A stretch of 58,962 bases of DNA, taken from the NCBI GenBank assembly GCA_003263845.1, contig JYJN01000160.1, positions 1 to 58,962 of the forward strand, given 5' to 3'. The translations under genes were made by a program, and so were the position numbers. Shown here piece after piece: positions 1 through 9,162 of the stretch (position 1 is its first letter; every line of letters begins with the position of its first letter). The notes under the pieces are model-generated. The model saw only the letters and a list, made by a program, of their open reading frames with translations. It was not told where the DNA came from and did not search any database. The stretch is from Vibrio aestivus (GTDB taxonomy: Bacteria; Pseudomonadota; Gammaproteobacteria; Enterobacterales; Vibrionaceae).

Positions 1-37
1 TCATTCTAAGCAAATAGTCTTCAACAAAGCATAAGAC

Positions 38-179
38 GATTTTTGCGGGGGCGCCCAGCTCGAACCCTTCGGGCAGCTTTGTGGTTCATTTCTACTGCGT
101 TATCGGCTTTTTTATGTAGGCCAACTACACTTCAAAGCCTCTGTCTTGTAGAAATTTTCCACAAAGTGCTGCAAAAATC
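38..179. repeat. Nested imperfect palindromic intergenic repeat
   Basis: Five pairs of complementary arms nest around one centre: GATTTTTGC (38-46) with GCAAAAATC (171-179), CTTTGTGG (77-84) with CCACAAAG (159-166), ATTTCTAC (88-95) with GTAGAAAT (148-155), GGCTTT (105-110) with AAAGCC (134-139), and TGTAG (115-119) with CTACA (125-129). The left arm carries an extra GC-rich insert of about 30 bases (47-76). No reading frame of note is present. This is the architecture of a mobile, non-coding intergenic repeat such as those scattered through Vibrio genomes; assignment to a named family is inference. Confidence 0.7.
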
Positions 180-282
180 AGCTCGAAAAGTCAACAGCCC
201 CTAGAAAGTCAGCGTTTCTTTTACTTATCTGTAGGGAAGTCAGGTATAATGCCGGGTCATTTATTACTATCTAAAGAACGCT

Positions 283-2406
283 ATGCATCAATATCTTGCT
301 GTAACATCCAACGGCCTAGAAAACTTACTGGTAGATGAGCTAACTAAGCTCGGTATCTCCGATCCTAAACCTGTTCAAGCAGGGGTTAAGTTCAAAGCAA
401 CAAATGAGCAGGTTTATCGCTGCTGTTTATGGAGCCGTCTAGCATCAAGGTTTGTTCGCGTTCTTTCTGAATTTAACTGCCAAGACGACATGGATCTCTA
501 CCTGTCGGCAACATCGATTAATTGGGTTAACCATTTTGATAGTGATAAAAAGCTGGTGGTTGATTTCAATGGTACTAACCGTGAAATTCGCAATAGCCAA
601 TATGGTGCGATGAAGGTAAAAGATGCGATTGTAGACAGTTTTACCAAAAAGAACCTGCCACGCCCGTCGATCAGTAAAGATCATGCCGATCTTCGTATTC
701 ACGTTCGTCTTCACAGAGATAAAGCGCTACTCGGTATCGATATGGTAGGAGGTGGCCTCCATCAACGCGGTTACCGACCAGCATCTGGCCGTGCACCTCT
801 AAGAGAAACACTAGCATCTGCCATTGTTCAGCGTTGCGGTTGGGACGGTTCTCAGCCTCTTTTAGACCCTATGTGTGGTTCAGGCACCTTACTTATCGAA
901 GCGGCAATGATTGCTGCTAACATGGCGCCTGGTGTTAAGCGAGAGTCTTGGGGTTTCGAGTCACTTGAAGATTTTGAGCCAGAGCTATGGGCAGAGATTA
1001 AATCCGAAGCTAACGTTCAAGCGAGAAGGGGTGTCAAAAAAGTTGACTGTAAGTTCTACGGCTTTGATAACGATGAGAAAGTCCTTAAAACTGCGCGCGA
1101 TAACGCTCGCCGTGCCGGTGTTGAAAGCTTAATAGAGTTTAATTTAGGCGACGCTGCGCAAGTTAAACGCCCTGAAGGCTTCGAAGCTGGTGTCATTGTG
1201 TCAAACCCACCTTATGGTGAGCGATTAGGCACACATCCTGGTTTGATTGCGCTTTACACCGCATTTGGTGCTCAGTTGAAATCACAGTTTGGTGGCTGTA
1301 AAGCTTCAATCTTCTCAAGCTCTGATGAGCTACTAAGCTGTCTGCGTATGCGAGCGGATAAACAGTTTAAGCTAAATAATGGTGCGTTACCGTGTCACCA
1401 AAAGAACTACTCTATTTCAGAGCGTGCTCAAGTTGAAGGCGGTAATTCTCAGCAAGAGTCTCTCGTTGCCCCTGATTTCTCGAATCGATTAAAGAAAAAC
1501 ATTGGTAAGATTGGCAAATGGGCCCGGAAAGAAGGCTTAGATTGCTACCGTATCTATGATGCAGACCTACCTGAATACAACGTGGCCATCGATGTATATA
1601 ACGATCACTTAGTGATCCAAGAGTACGCGGCTCCTAAAAATATTCCAGAAGAGAAAGCGAAGCGTCGATTAACAGATATCATTCGTGCTGCCATTCAGGT
1701 AACGGGTACCGATGCGAATAACGTCGTACTTAAAGTTCGTGAAAAACAAAAAGGGCGTTCTCAGTATCAGAAAATGAGCCAAGCTCAGGAGACGATGACA
1801 GTACAGGAATACGGTGTCTCTTTAATCGTTAACTTGCATGATTATCTTGATACGGGTTTGTTCCTTGATCATAAGCTGACTCGCCGTCGTTTGGGGCAAA
1901 TCGCGGAAGGCAAAGACTTCCTAAATCTATTTGCTTACACAGGGTCTGCAACCGTTCACGCTGCTTGCGGCGGTGCTAAATCGACGACAACGGTGGATAT
2001 GTCCAACACTTATTTGGATTGGGCAAAAGAGAATATGCAGCTTAATGGCCAAGTAGGCCGTCAGCATCGTTACGAGCAAGCAGATTGCTTACAGTGGTTG
2101 TCCAATGCAAAAGGTCAGTATGATCTGATTTTTATTGACCCGCCAACGTTCTCGAACTCGAAGCGTATGGAACAGACGTTTGATGTTCAGCGTGATCACA
2201 TCCAGCTGATGGAAAACCTTCAACGTATTCTAAGAGAGTCGGGGACAATTGTATTCTCTAACAATAAGCGCCACTTTAAGATGGACTTTGAAGCATTGGA
2301 CAAGCTTGGGCTAGAAGCGAAAAACATTTCGTCTCAAACTCTTCCTTTGGATTTTGGCCGTAATAAACATATCCACAATTGCTGGATCATCACGCATAAG
2401 CATTAA
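283..2406 (+). CDS. rlmL: 23S rRNA bifunctional methyltransferase RlmL/RlmK
   Basis: Bifunctional SAM-dependent methyltransferase of 707 residues that makes m2G2445 and m7G2069 in 23S rRNA (E. coli numbering; the E. coli protein is about 702 residues). An N-terminal THUMP region precedes the first catalytic domain, which shows the SAM loop DPMCGSG at residues 195-201 and the NPPYGERLG motif near 309. The second catalytic domain (RlmK part) shows [12 protein letters not shown] and [10 protein letters not shown] near 620. The ATG follows AAGAACGCT and is the first good start after the upstream repeat. The downstream glutaredoxin-like and uup genes lie close on the same strand, as is usual in Vibrio. 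Confidence 0.97.
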   Translation: MHQYLAVTSNGLENLLVDELTKLGISDPKPVQAGVKFKATNEQVYRCCLWSRLASRFVRVLSEFNCQDDMDLYLSATSINWVNHFDSDKKLVVDFNGTNREIRNSQYGAMKVKDAIVDSFTKKNLPRPSISKDHADLRIHVRLHRDKALLGIDMVGGGLHQRGYRPASGRAPLRETLASAIVQRCGWDGSQPLLDPMCGSGTLLIEAAMIAANMAPGVKRESWGFESLEDFEPELWAEIKSEANVQARRGVKKVDCKFYGFDNDEKVLKTARDNARRAGVESLIEFNLGDAAQVKRPEGFEAGVIVSNPPYGERLGTHPGLIALYTAFGAQLKSQFGGCKASIFSSSDELLSCLRMRADKQFKLNNGALPCHQKNYSISERAQVEGGNSQQESLVAPDFSNRLKKNIGKIGKWARKEGLDCYRIYDADLPEYNVAIDVYNDHLVIQEYAAPKNIPEEKAKRRLTDIIRAAIQVTGTDANNVVLKVREKQKGRSQYQKMSQAQETMTVQEYGVSLIVNLHDYLDTGLFLDHKLTRRRLGQIAEGKDFLNLFAYTGSATVHAACGGAKSTTTVDMSNTYLDWAKENMQLNGQVGRQHRYEQADCLQWLSNAKGQYDLIFIDPPTFSNSKRMEQTFDVQRDHIQLMENLQRILRESGTIVFSNNKRHFKMDFEALDKLGLEAKNISSQTLPLDFGRNKHIHNCWIITHKH

Positions 2407-2422
2407 TACAGGAGTTGGCTTA

Positions 2423-2665
2423 GTGATTACGCTTTACAGCACAGAAGGGTGCCATCTCTGTGAGATGGCTTTTGCATTGGCTCAACAAGCGAATGTGTCT
2501 CATTTGGTTGAAGTCGTAGACATCGCATTTGACGATGAACTGTTTTCTCGTTACGGCGTCACTATACCAGTTCTCAAAGTTGACAATTCTGAAATTAACT
2601 GGCCCTTCGATTTACAACAATTACAACAATGGTTAGACAATAATGGCATTACTCACAATTCATAA
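2423..2665 (+). CDS. Glutaredoxin-family (DUF836-like) small thiol protein
   Basis: An 80-residue thioredoxin-fold protein with an N-terminal CxxC redox motif (STEGCHLCEMA). Its C-terminal part contains VTIPVL, the cis-proline strand typical of glutaredoxin-like DUF836 proteins. I place the start at the GTG because GGAG lies 8 bases upstream; the frame is also open further upstream, inside the end of rlmL, but without a ribosome site. The stop overlaps the start of uup by 23 bases, which suggests translational coupling. The physiological substrate is unknown. Confidence 0.85.
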   Translation: MITLYSTEGCHLCEMAFALAQQANVSHLVEVVDIAFDDELFSRYGVTIPVLKVDNSEINWPFDLQQLQQWLDNNGITHNS

Positions 2666-4565
2666 TGGTCAATTGGCGTTCGGTGACCACCCTCTGTTAG
2701 ACAAAGCGGATTTTGCCCTGCAAGAAAACGAGCGTGTTTGTCTTGTTGGCCGAAATGGTGCGGGTAAGTCAACCTTAATGAAGGTGCTTGCTGGTGAAAT
2801 CATCATGGACGATGGCAAGATGCAAATCACCCAAGACGTGGTTGTATCTCGTTTAGAGCAAGACCCACCAAGAAATCAAGAAGGCACTGTTCTCGATTAT
2901 GTTTCCGGTGGTTTGGCCGAGATCGGAGAACAGCTTAAGATCTACCAAGATCAGCTTGATCTGGTGAGTGACGCACCGACAGATGCAAACATCAATAAGT
3001 TAGCTCGAATTCAAGAACAACTAGAGCATTCTGGAGCATGGCGCTTTGAAGACCGTATCAAAAATGTTCTAGGTGCCTTAAAGCTTGAAGGAAATACTAA
3101 GCTCACTGATTTATCAGGTGGCTGGCAAAGAAAAGCAGCACTCGCGAGAGCCCTTGTTTGTGACCCAGATGTTTTGCTTCTTGATGAGCCGACTAACCAC
3201 CTTGACGTGACAACCATTGAATGGCTCGAGACTTTCCTTAAAGATTTTCGTGGTTCAATTATCTTTATTTCTCACGATCGTACTTTTATCAAATCTATGG
3301 CGACACGTATCATTGATCTCGATCGCGGTAAACTGAACTCTTTTCCTGGTGACTACGAGAAGTACCTCGTGGACAAAGAAGAGCTTCTTCGCGTTGAAGA
3401 AATGCAAAATGCAGAGTTTGATAAAAAGCTCGCTCAAGAGGAAGTTTGGATAAGACAGGGTATTAAAGCACGTAGAACACGTAATGAAGGTCGAGTTCGC
3501 GCTCTTAAGAAGCTTCGCGAAGAGCGTAGTGATCGTCGAGAAGTACAAGGCAAAGCGATACTTAAGATCGACGATGCAGCTCGTTCGGGCAAAATTGTAT
3601 TTGAAGCCGAAAATCTCAATTACAGTATCGACGGGCAAAGCATTGTCAAAGACTTTAGCTTTAATATTATGCGTGGGGATAAAATTGCGTTAATTGGTCC
3701 AAATGGTTGTGGTAAGAGTACTCTTTTGAAGCTTCTTCTCGACCAACTCACGCCAGATAGTGGTAAATTGCACTGCGGAACTAAGCTTGAAGTTGCATAT
3801 TTCGACCAATATCGCGAAATTTTAGATCCAGAAAAGTCGGTAATTGATAACCTAGCCGACGGAAAGCAAGAAGTGATGGTCGGTGGCAGAGAGCGCCATG
3901 CTCTAAGCTATTTGCAAGATTTCTTGTTCGAACCGAAACGTGCCCGTACACCGGTTAAAGCGCTTTCGGGCGGAGAAAAAAATCGACTCCTGCTTGCACG
4001 TATTTTCCTACGTTCAAATAATTTATTGGTTCTTGATGAACCAACTAACGATTTAGACATAGAAACATTGGAACTTTTAGAAGATTTACTTGCCAATTAT
4101 CAGGGTACTTTACTTCTTGTTAGTCACGATCGTGAGTTTGTTGACAATACCGTTATGACGAGTTGGATTTTTGAAGGAAACGGTCGTATTGAAGAGTTTG
4201 TCGGGGGGTACCACGACGCTCAGCAGCAACGTAGTCAAGTTATGAAGTCTCGATCGGTTGAAAAACCAACGAAACAAGAGAAAGTGGTTGAGGAAACTCC
4301 CAAAACTTCAAATCACAAAAGTAAACCGAAGAAGTTATCTTATAAACTGCAACGAGAATTAGAGGAACTGCCTCAGCGATTGGAAAGCCTTGAAGAAGAA
4401 ATCGAATCGTTGCAAACTCAAGTGAATGATCCATCATTTTTCTCGAAATCCGTGGATGAGACACAACCGATTTTAGATAAGCTTTCTGCGGTAGAGCAGG
4501 AGCTTGAAATTGCGTTCGAGCGTTGGGAAGAGCTCGAAGCGATGCAACAGGAAGTTAGAAGTTAC
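2643..4565 (+). CDS. uup: ABC-F family ATPase Uup
   Basis: Soluble tandem ABC ATPase of the ABC-F group (Uup), which acts on ribosomes and affects transposon excision; it has no membrane domain. The first ATPase domain shows GRNGAGKST near residue 40, the signature LSGGWQRKAALARA and LLLDEPTNHLD. The second shows GPNGCGKST near 352, LSGGEKNRLLLARI and LVLDEPTNDLD. A charged coiled coil (about 560-635) ends in ERWEELEAMQQE, which resembles the C-terminus of known Uup (about 635-640 residues). Here no stop follows: the frame runs on into the next gene, giving an open frame of 1203 codons. I end Uup just before the downstream start; the missing stop is probably a one-base deletion near 4555. Confidence 0.93.
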
Positions 4566-6254
4566 ATGAGTCGTATGAATTTAAAATTATCAACAGTTGC
4601 TGTGACGGTTTTCGCAGCTCTGAATGCAAATGCAGCGCTATACCAGATTGTAGAAGTTGCACCAGAAGGTATTGGTGCAGACGAGTACAACACTTCATAT
4701 GGTGTTGCGATTCAGTCAGGTGATAATGGACAGCCATTGGGCTGTTTTGACAACGGTGCTAGCTGTCAGTCTTCAGATTATGCTTTAGCGGGTGAAACAC
4801 GTGTGACGGTCGATGGTGTGAGTTATCGTGAAGAAGCGCCTTTTGCTTTAGATAATGGCTTCTTCTATATCCAAGACTGGGATGACTTTAAAAACTACTG
4901 TTATCGTGAACTGTTGTACTCAACTTGTGACTCTTGGGCAGATGAACATTATGCGCCATGGGAGCGTGAAGTGAATGGTAGTACCACTTCAAACGCGCTT
5001 GCGTTTGTAGAGGGTGGCAGTTATACCAACCAATTTAACAACGTGATTAACAGTCTAACGGCTGGCCTTGATCCTATTGGTAATCAAAGTATTGCTGGTG
5101 GTACTCGTAATCAAGCTGTTGCGCCAACGTCACCTACTGAAACAGGTACTGATTGGAAACAGTCACGTGCTTGGGCTTCGGTGGACTCTGTGGACAATGC
5201 AGGCACAACTTACACAGTCGGTAGTATTGCTCGTGATTATACCAATAATGAAGGTTTACATCACACATCAAGAGCTGCGCTTTGGGATCAAACAGGGCAA
5301 GTCGTCGAACTAGATTGGAACAATAAAAATGGTAGCGGCTCTGAGAGACCAGAAGTAAACAATCGTTTAGCGCAAGGTAGCCTTCGCGATGTAGCTATTG
5401 TTAATGGTACCGTTTATGCAGTGGGTTACAATAGCCATAGTTATGACGATAACTTCATGAATGCGACGGTATTCCAAGTAGACGAGGCGAACGTACTGGA
5501 TTCTACGCAATGGTCGAGCCGCATTATTAATGAAACGTACTCTAAAAATGGCAGTAACGAATACGTATATTCAAGTTCCGTAGCAGAAAGTATCAATAAC
5601 AATCTAGTAGCGGTTGGTTCTTCAAAACGCCCTGGCAGTCGCCCTCAAAATGGTGCAGCGGGCAACCGTTTGTTTTATGTACCTGATGTGACGAGTCCAA
5701 CTGCAACTTACTTTACCGGTGGTATATTCTTTGATGGTGCTGGTGGTGAAGCAGGAGCTATCAACAACTACAACGAGTTTGTCGGTACGTTGGATGCGGA
5801 AGAGAACCGAGAAAACCGTGGTAAGCCGCGTCGTAAGCGCGCCTTTATCAATCCAATTAGTGCTAACGGTACCGAAGCGGATCGTCGTGCGATCTTTAAC
5901 AATCAAGCTTGGTTCTTAGATTCATTGACTCATGGTAATGATTCTATCGGCACGGCAAATAATGCTTATCGTATATTTGCAGCTTCTGACATTAATGATG
6001 CAGGGGTGATTTCAGCAACGGCGACCAAGTGTGAAGGCGGTTATGATACCGTAGCGCATAACTCATACTGTGGTGCTGGTTCAACACAAGAGAAAACAGT
6101 GGCTGTTAAGCTTATCCCGATCGCCGGCGCAAGCTATGCAAATGGTGACATTGTCACGCGGACAATTGATGAAGCGCCTGTAGAACGTCAGGGTGGTAGT
6201 TTAGGTTGGCTTGGTTTAGCTGTCTTAGGTCTGATTCGTTTTCGTAAAAAATAG
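4566..6254 (+). CDS. DUF3466 family secreted protein with GlyGly-CTERM tail
   Basis: About 562 residues, starting with MSRMNLKL and a signal peptide that ends near ALNANAA. The body matches the Vibrio DUF3466 family: repeated blocks about an open, changing world of small Gly/Asn-rich turns with no catalytic motif that I recognise. The last 20 residues form a GlyGly-CTERM signal (QGGSLGWLGLAVLGLIRF then basic residues), the tail that rhombosortase cleaves in Vibrio and Shewanella, so the protein is probably processed at the cell envelope and exported. AGGAAG lies 11 bases before the ATG, inside the end of uup. In this sequence the frame is continuous with uup. The rhombosortase gene is not in the window. 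Confidence 0.85.
   Translation: MSRMNLKLSTVAVTVFAALNANAALYQIVEVAPEGIGADEYNTSYGVAIQSGDNGQPLGCFDNGASCQSSDYALAGETRVTVDGVSYREEAPFALDNGFFYIQDWDDFKNYCYRELLYSTCDSWADEHYAPWEREVNGSTTSNALAFVEGGSYTNQFNNVINSLTAGLDPIGNQSIAGGTRNQAVAPTSPTETGTDWKQSRAWASVDSVDNAGTTYTVGSIARDYTNNEGLHHTSRAALWDQTGQVVELDWNNKNGSGSERPEVNNRLAQGSLRDVAIVNGTVYAVGYNSHSYDDNFMNATVFQVDEANVLDSTQWSSRIINETYSKNGSNEYVYSSSVAESINNNLVAVGSSKRPGSRPQNGAAGNRLFYVPDVTSPTATYFTGGIFFDGAGGEAGAINNYNEFVGTLDAEENRENRGKPRRKRAFINPISANGTEADRRAIFNNQAWFLDSLTHGNDSIGTANNAYRIFAASDINDAGVISATATKCEGGYDTVAHNSYCGAGSTQEKTVAVKLIPIAGASYANGDIVTRTIDEAPVERQGGSLGWLGLAVLGLIRFRKK
6145..6157. promoter_or_regulatory. matS site (MatP binding), perfect consensus
   Basis: GTGACATTGTCAC matches GTGACRNYGTCAC at all 13 positions. 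It lies inside the DUF3466 coding region, about 3 kb from matP. MatP binds such sites to organise the Ter macrodomain. Confidence 0.85.
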
Positions 6255-6271
6255 TCTTAAATTGTAAATCG

Positions 6272-6308
6272 AGGCACGGGGTCACAAATTTGATTCCGTG
6301 CCTTTTTT
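6272..6308 (+). terminator. Rho-independent terminator after uup-DUF3466
   Basis: AGGCACGG (6272-6279) pairs with CCGTGCCT (6296-6303), followed by a T run. It closes the rlmL-uup-DUF3466 transcription unit. Confidence 0.85.
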
Positions 6309-6421
6309 ATTGCTTGTGAAAGGCCGTATTTTGATCGATTCTTAATACTGGAGTCATAAAAACTCCACATAGATTTAATAGTAGTACGTTAGACACCATT
6401 TTTATGCATGAGGACGACACT

Positions 6422-6595
6422 ATGAAGAGACAGAAGCGTGACCGCCTAGAGCGAGCTCAATCTCAAGGTTATAAAGCAGGACTAAATGGACGCTCACAAG
6501 AAGCTTGTCCATACCAACAGATGGACGCTCGTTCCTATTGGTTAGGAGGTTGGCGTGATGCCCGAGACGATAAAACTGCGGGACTCTATAAATAA
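6422..6595 (+). CDS. rmf: Ribosome modulation factor
   Basis: A basic protein of 57 residues beginning MKRQKRDRLERA and containing GYKAGLNGRSQEACPY and YWLGGWRDAR, the signature of Rmf. It binds 70S ribosomes and joins them into inactive 100S dimers in stationary phase. The open frame begins six codons earlier, but the second ATG is chosen because AGGA sits 7 bases before it and the length then equals that of known Rmf. The gene is monocistronic, with a terminator on each side. Confidence 0.96.
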   Translation: MKRQKRDRLERAQSQGYKAGLNGRSQEACPYQQMDARSYWLGGWRDARDDKTAGLYK

Positions 6596-6630
6596 CTAAT
6601 GCATCCACATGCAGAAAAACAGGAATTTAA

Positions 6631-6656
6631 ATAAAAGCTCCACCAGGGGCTTTTAT
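6631..6656 (+). terminator. Rho-independent terminator after rmf
   Basis: AAAAGCTCC and GGGGCTTTTA form a short stem around ACCA, followed by TTG-poor, T-rich sequence. Confidence 0.7.
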
Positions 6657-6699
6657 TGTTCATTATAACGCACTATAACTAAATGAGTTTGGGTAAAAT

Positions 6700-6722
6700 A
6701 AAACGGCGAATATCGCCGTTTT
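6700..6722 (-). terminator. Terminator after fabA (could act both ways)
   Basis: AAAACGGCGA and TCGCCGTTTT form a perfect 10-bp stem around ATA, 15 bases beyond the fabA stop. Tracts of A and T flank it on both sides. Confidence 0.75.
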
Positions 6723-6737
6723 GATAAAGCTCCGAGT

Positions 6738-7256
6738 TTAGAACGCTGACGTGTCTTGGAAAAGGCCAACTTTTAGGTCTTTTGCTACGTAGATTTCTTT
6801 GCCATCTACAAGTACACGGCCATCAGCAAGGCCCATAACAAGTCTACGGTTCACAACACGCTTCATATGGATTTCGTAGGTTACTTTCTTCGCTGTTGGT
6901 AGGATTTGGCCTGTGAACTTCACTTCACCAACACCTAATGCACGGCCTTTGCCTTTGCCGCCAACCCAACCAAGGAAGAAGCCAACCAGTTGCCACATAG
7001 CATCAAGGCCAAGACAGCCTGGCATTACTGGGTCGCCAGGGAAGTGGCAATCAAAGAACCATAGGTCTGGATTAATATCTAGCTCTGCTAGAATTAGACC
7101 TTTACCAAAATCGCCTTCTGTTTCAGACATCTTAGTAACGCGGTCCATCATTAGCATGTTTGGCGCAGGTAGTTGTGGGTAACCCGGGCCAAACAGTTCG
7201 CCTTGGCTAGATGCTAGTAGGTCGTCGCGGTTATAAGAATCTTTTTTATTTTGCAT
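6738..7256 (-). CDS. fabA: 3-hydroxydecanoyl-ACP dehydratase/isomerase FabA
   Basis: A cytoplasmic hot-dog-fold enzyme of 172 residues that dehydrates 3-hydroxydecanoyl-ACP and isomerises the trans-2 to the cis-3 product, the branch point of anaerobic unsaturated fatty acid synthesis. The catalytic block [20 protein letters not shown] is present, with His71 and Asp85 at the expected positions. The start [10 protein letters not shown] is the usual one; GGAG lies about 10 bases upstream. A TTG two codons earlier is too close to that site. The promoter region carries FabR-like and FadR-like operators. The gene is followed by rmf on the other strand and preceded by the Lon-family gene, as in enterobacteria. 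Confidence 0.97.
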   Translation of the reverse strand: MQNKKDSYNRDDLLASSQGELFGPGYPQLPAPNMLMMDRVTKMSETEGDFGKGLILAELDINPDLWFFDCHFPGDPVMPGCLGLDAMWQLVGFFLGWVGGKGKGRALGVGEVKFTGQILPTAKKVTYEIHMKRVVNRRLVMGLADGRVLVDGKEIYVAKDLKVGLFQDTSAF

Positions 7257-7291
7257 TATCAATAAACTCCGATTTTTGATAGGTGCATGTT

Positions 7292-7309
7292 AGTGAACAC
7301 GTGTAAGCT
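7292..7309. promoter_or_regulatory. FabR-like operator upstream of fabA
   Basis: Read on the minus strand this is AGCTTACACGTGTTCACT, which differs at two positions from the E. coli FabR operator as I recall it (AGCGTACACGTGTTCGCT). It lies 36-53 bases upstream of the fabA start. FabR represses unsaturated fatty acid genes. Confidence 0.65.
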
Positions 7310-7311
7310 AG

Positions 7312-7326
7312 ACAACTCCGATCAGT
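7312..7326. promoter_or_regulatory. FadR-like activator site upstream of fabA
   Basis: On the minus strand ACTGATCGGAGTTGT, one base different from the E. coli fabA FadR site as I recall it (ACTGATCGGACTTGT). It is two bases upstream of the FabR-like site, the order expected for an activator site followed by a repressor site. Confidence 0.65.
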
Positions 7327-7344
7327 GTATTAATTTGTTTCTAT

Positions 7345-9003
7345 TCAGGAAATCCATTCGCGGATACGTTGGAATAAACTTGGTGGATGCTCATGCCTCT
7401 CATAGTTTTCAATTCGAGCAGCAATTTTACTGATCACGCTATTTTCATCCTCACTGCGGAACTCTTGCCCCATTAGGATTGGAATGGCTTCATCAACATG
7501 TGAAACCGACCAGATGTGAAAGTCATTATTCTTGATGCTTTCAACAACATCTTTACTTAGCGCAAGATGCTTTAAGTTTGAAGTAGGAAGTATGACGCCT
7601 TGATGGCCTGTTAGCCCTTGATGTTTACAGACGTGGTAAAAGCCTTCGATTTTTTCATTCAAGCCACCGACAGCTTGTACGCGCCCAAACTGGTCAACAG
7701 CGCCGGTTACAGCGATTTGTTGATTGATAGGGTACTCAGACAGGGCACTCACGAAGGAACACAATTCTGCCAATGATGCACTGTCGCCATCGACTTCAGA
7801 ATAAGACTGCTCAAATACGACAGAAGCAGAGTATGGAAGTGGTTCATCTAGGTTTAGAGCAGAGCTTACGAACGCTTGCATGATCATCATGCCTTTAGCA
7901 TGCAAGTTTCCGCCAAGTTCTGCTTTTCGTTCAACATCGGAAATATCGCCATCACCAAAATGGATAACACAAGAAATTCGAGCCGGCTCACCGTAAGCTA
8001 GTGGATGACCTGGTACGTCAATGACAGTAAGTCCATTAACCTGCCCAATCTGTTCGCCTTGTGTCTCAATGATCACTTGGCCATCAAAAATGTCCGACAA
8101 TGCGCGCTCTGGCAAATAGCTAGAACGGTAGTAACGTTCATCGAGTGCTTTATCGATATGAGTGCTATCGATTGAATCGGAAGAACCGTTTTTGGAAGAG
8201 CGGTCTAACGCAGCTTCTTGAATGAGTGCGAGATACCAAAGAGTATCCAGTGGCATATAACCCTGGTCTTCGGATAGACGTGCACCTGCGACCATTAATC
8301 GCTTGATGGCAGAGGGGGTTAGGTTCGGTAATTGATATTTGTTAGTTAGCCATTGAATGTATCCTAAATACAAACCGATGCTTTCTTCATTAAGCGCGAG
8401 TTCTGGCTCATACTCACTGAACATGCACAAGCCGCTGTGTATATCTTGATCTTGAAAATCTAAGTCTGCAAGTTGCTCACGATTACCGAGCACGATGAGC
8501 TTAAAATTGTATGATTGCAGACGACACTCTTTCGCTGGCAGTTTAGGGTTTACATTAATCGGTTCTACTGCATGTCCAAACAACGCTGACTTTAGTGTTA
8601 GCCACGTGACTGGGTTGGCAAGGAGAAGGTTGGCAGAAACGCAAAGAAACCCATTCTGAACTTGGCTTAGTAGGCCCTCGGTTTGGGTAACAATAGTGCC
8701 GTATTCATCGGCTTTGTAACTTCCAAGCACGTCAGTCATCGTTAGGCTTTCACAAAGTTTGAAAGGCATGTCAGCAAAGTTGCCAAATGCTTCAGTCAGT
8801 AGAGCGTTATGAAATGGATTATCTTGACCATTAACGAGTAGAACACGGGTAACACCGTTGGAGAGACTAAACTGGGAGATGGCGGCCTTAAGTCTTGGTT
8901 GGATATCTAATAGTTCGATAGATTTTTGTTTTGAATAGTTATCTATTGCGGCACTAAACTTTTCGAACTGTGGTGTGACAGCCTGCCAACTTTCTTGTTT
9001 CAT
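7345..9003 (-). CDS. Lon-family protease (YcbZ/LonH type)
   Basis: A 552-residue member of the atypical Lon group represented by E. coli YcbZ, which sits between fabA and matP as here. The C-terminal half is a Lon proteolytic domain with the Ser-Lys dyad in GDSASLAEL and NEKIEGF, and the flanking ITGAVDQFGRVQAVGG block. The N-terminal half is a weak P-loop region (RVLLVNGQDNPFHN) that looks degenerate. It is shorter than YcbZ (about 586 residues), although the ATG shown is the only clear start. Its substrates are unknown. The stop lies within the fabA promoter region, so transcription of this gene may run into fabA. Confidence 0.88.
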   Translation of the reverse strand: MKQESWQAVTPQFEKFSAAIDNYSKQKSIELLDIQPRLKAAISQFSLSNGVTRVLLVNGQDNPFHNALLTEAFGNFADMPFKLCESLTMTDVLGSYKADEYGTIVTQTEGLLSQVQNGFLCVSANLLLANPVTWLTLKSALFGHAVEPINVNPKLPAKECRLQSYNFKLIVLGNREQLADLDFQDQDIHSGLCMFSEYEPELALNEESIGLYLGYIQWLTNKYQLPNLTPSAIKRLMVAGARLSEDQGYMPLDTLWYLALIQEAALDRSSKNGSSDSIDSTHIDKALDERYYRSSYLPERALSDIFDGQVIIETQGEQIGQVNGLTVIDVPGHPLAYGEPARISCVIHFGDGDISDVERKAELGGNLHAKGMMIMQAFVSSALNLDEPLPYSASVVFEQSYSEVDGDSASLAELCSFVSALSEYPINQQIAVTGAVDQFGRVQAVGGLNEKIEGFYHVCKHQGLTGHQGVILPTSNLKHLALSKDVVESIKNNDFHIWSVSHVDEAIPILMGQEFRSEDENSVISKIAARIENYERHEHPPSLFQRIREWIS

Positions 9004-9122
9004 GTAGTCTGTTGTTTCCTAAAAATTTTGCACGATTATATAGAAAAACAGTAGTAGGGGACAGACAAATGATCTCGCTCTAGTTTTTTATCTGTCGCTA
9101 TTGTTAGATTGGTTGATTTTGG

Positions 9123-9135
9123 GTTACGCTGTCAC
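9123..9135. promoter_or_regulatory. matS-like site in the matP leader
   Basis: GTTACGCTGTCAC matches matS at 12 of 13 positions (T instead of G at position 3). It lies 28 bases upstream of the matP start codon, where binding could affect matP transcription. Confidence 0.5.
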
Positions 9136-9162
9136 CCTAAACGTTAAGGATCCTGCTCAATC

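Noticed and set aside
2643..6254. A genuine Uup-DUF3466 fusion protein
   Set aside because: The second part begins with its own ribosome site and signal peptide, Uup ends at its normal length, and the sequence has many comparable one-base errors.
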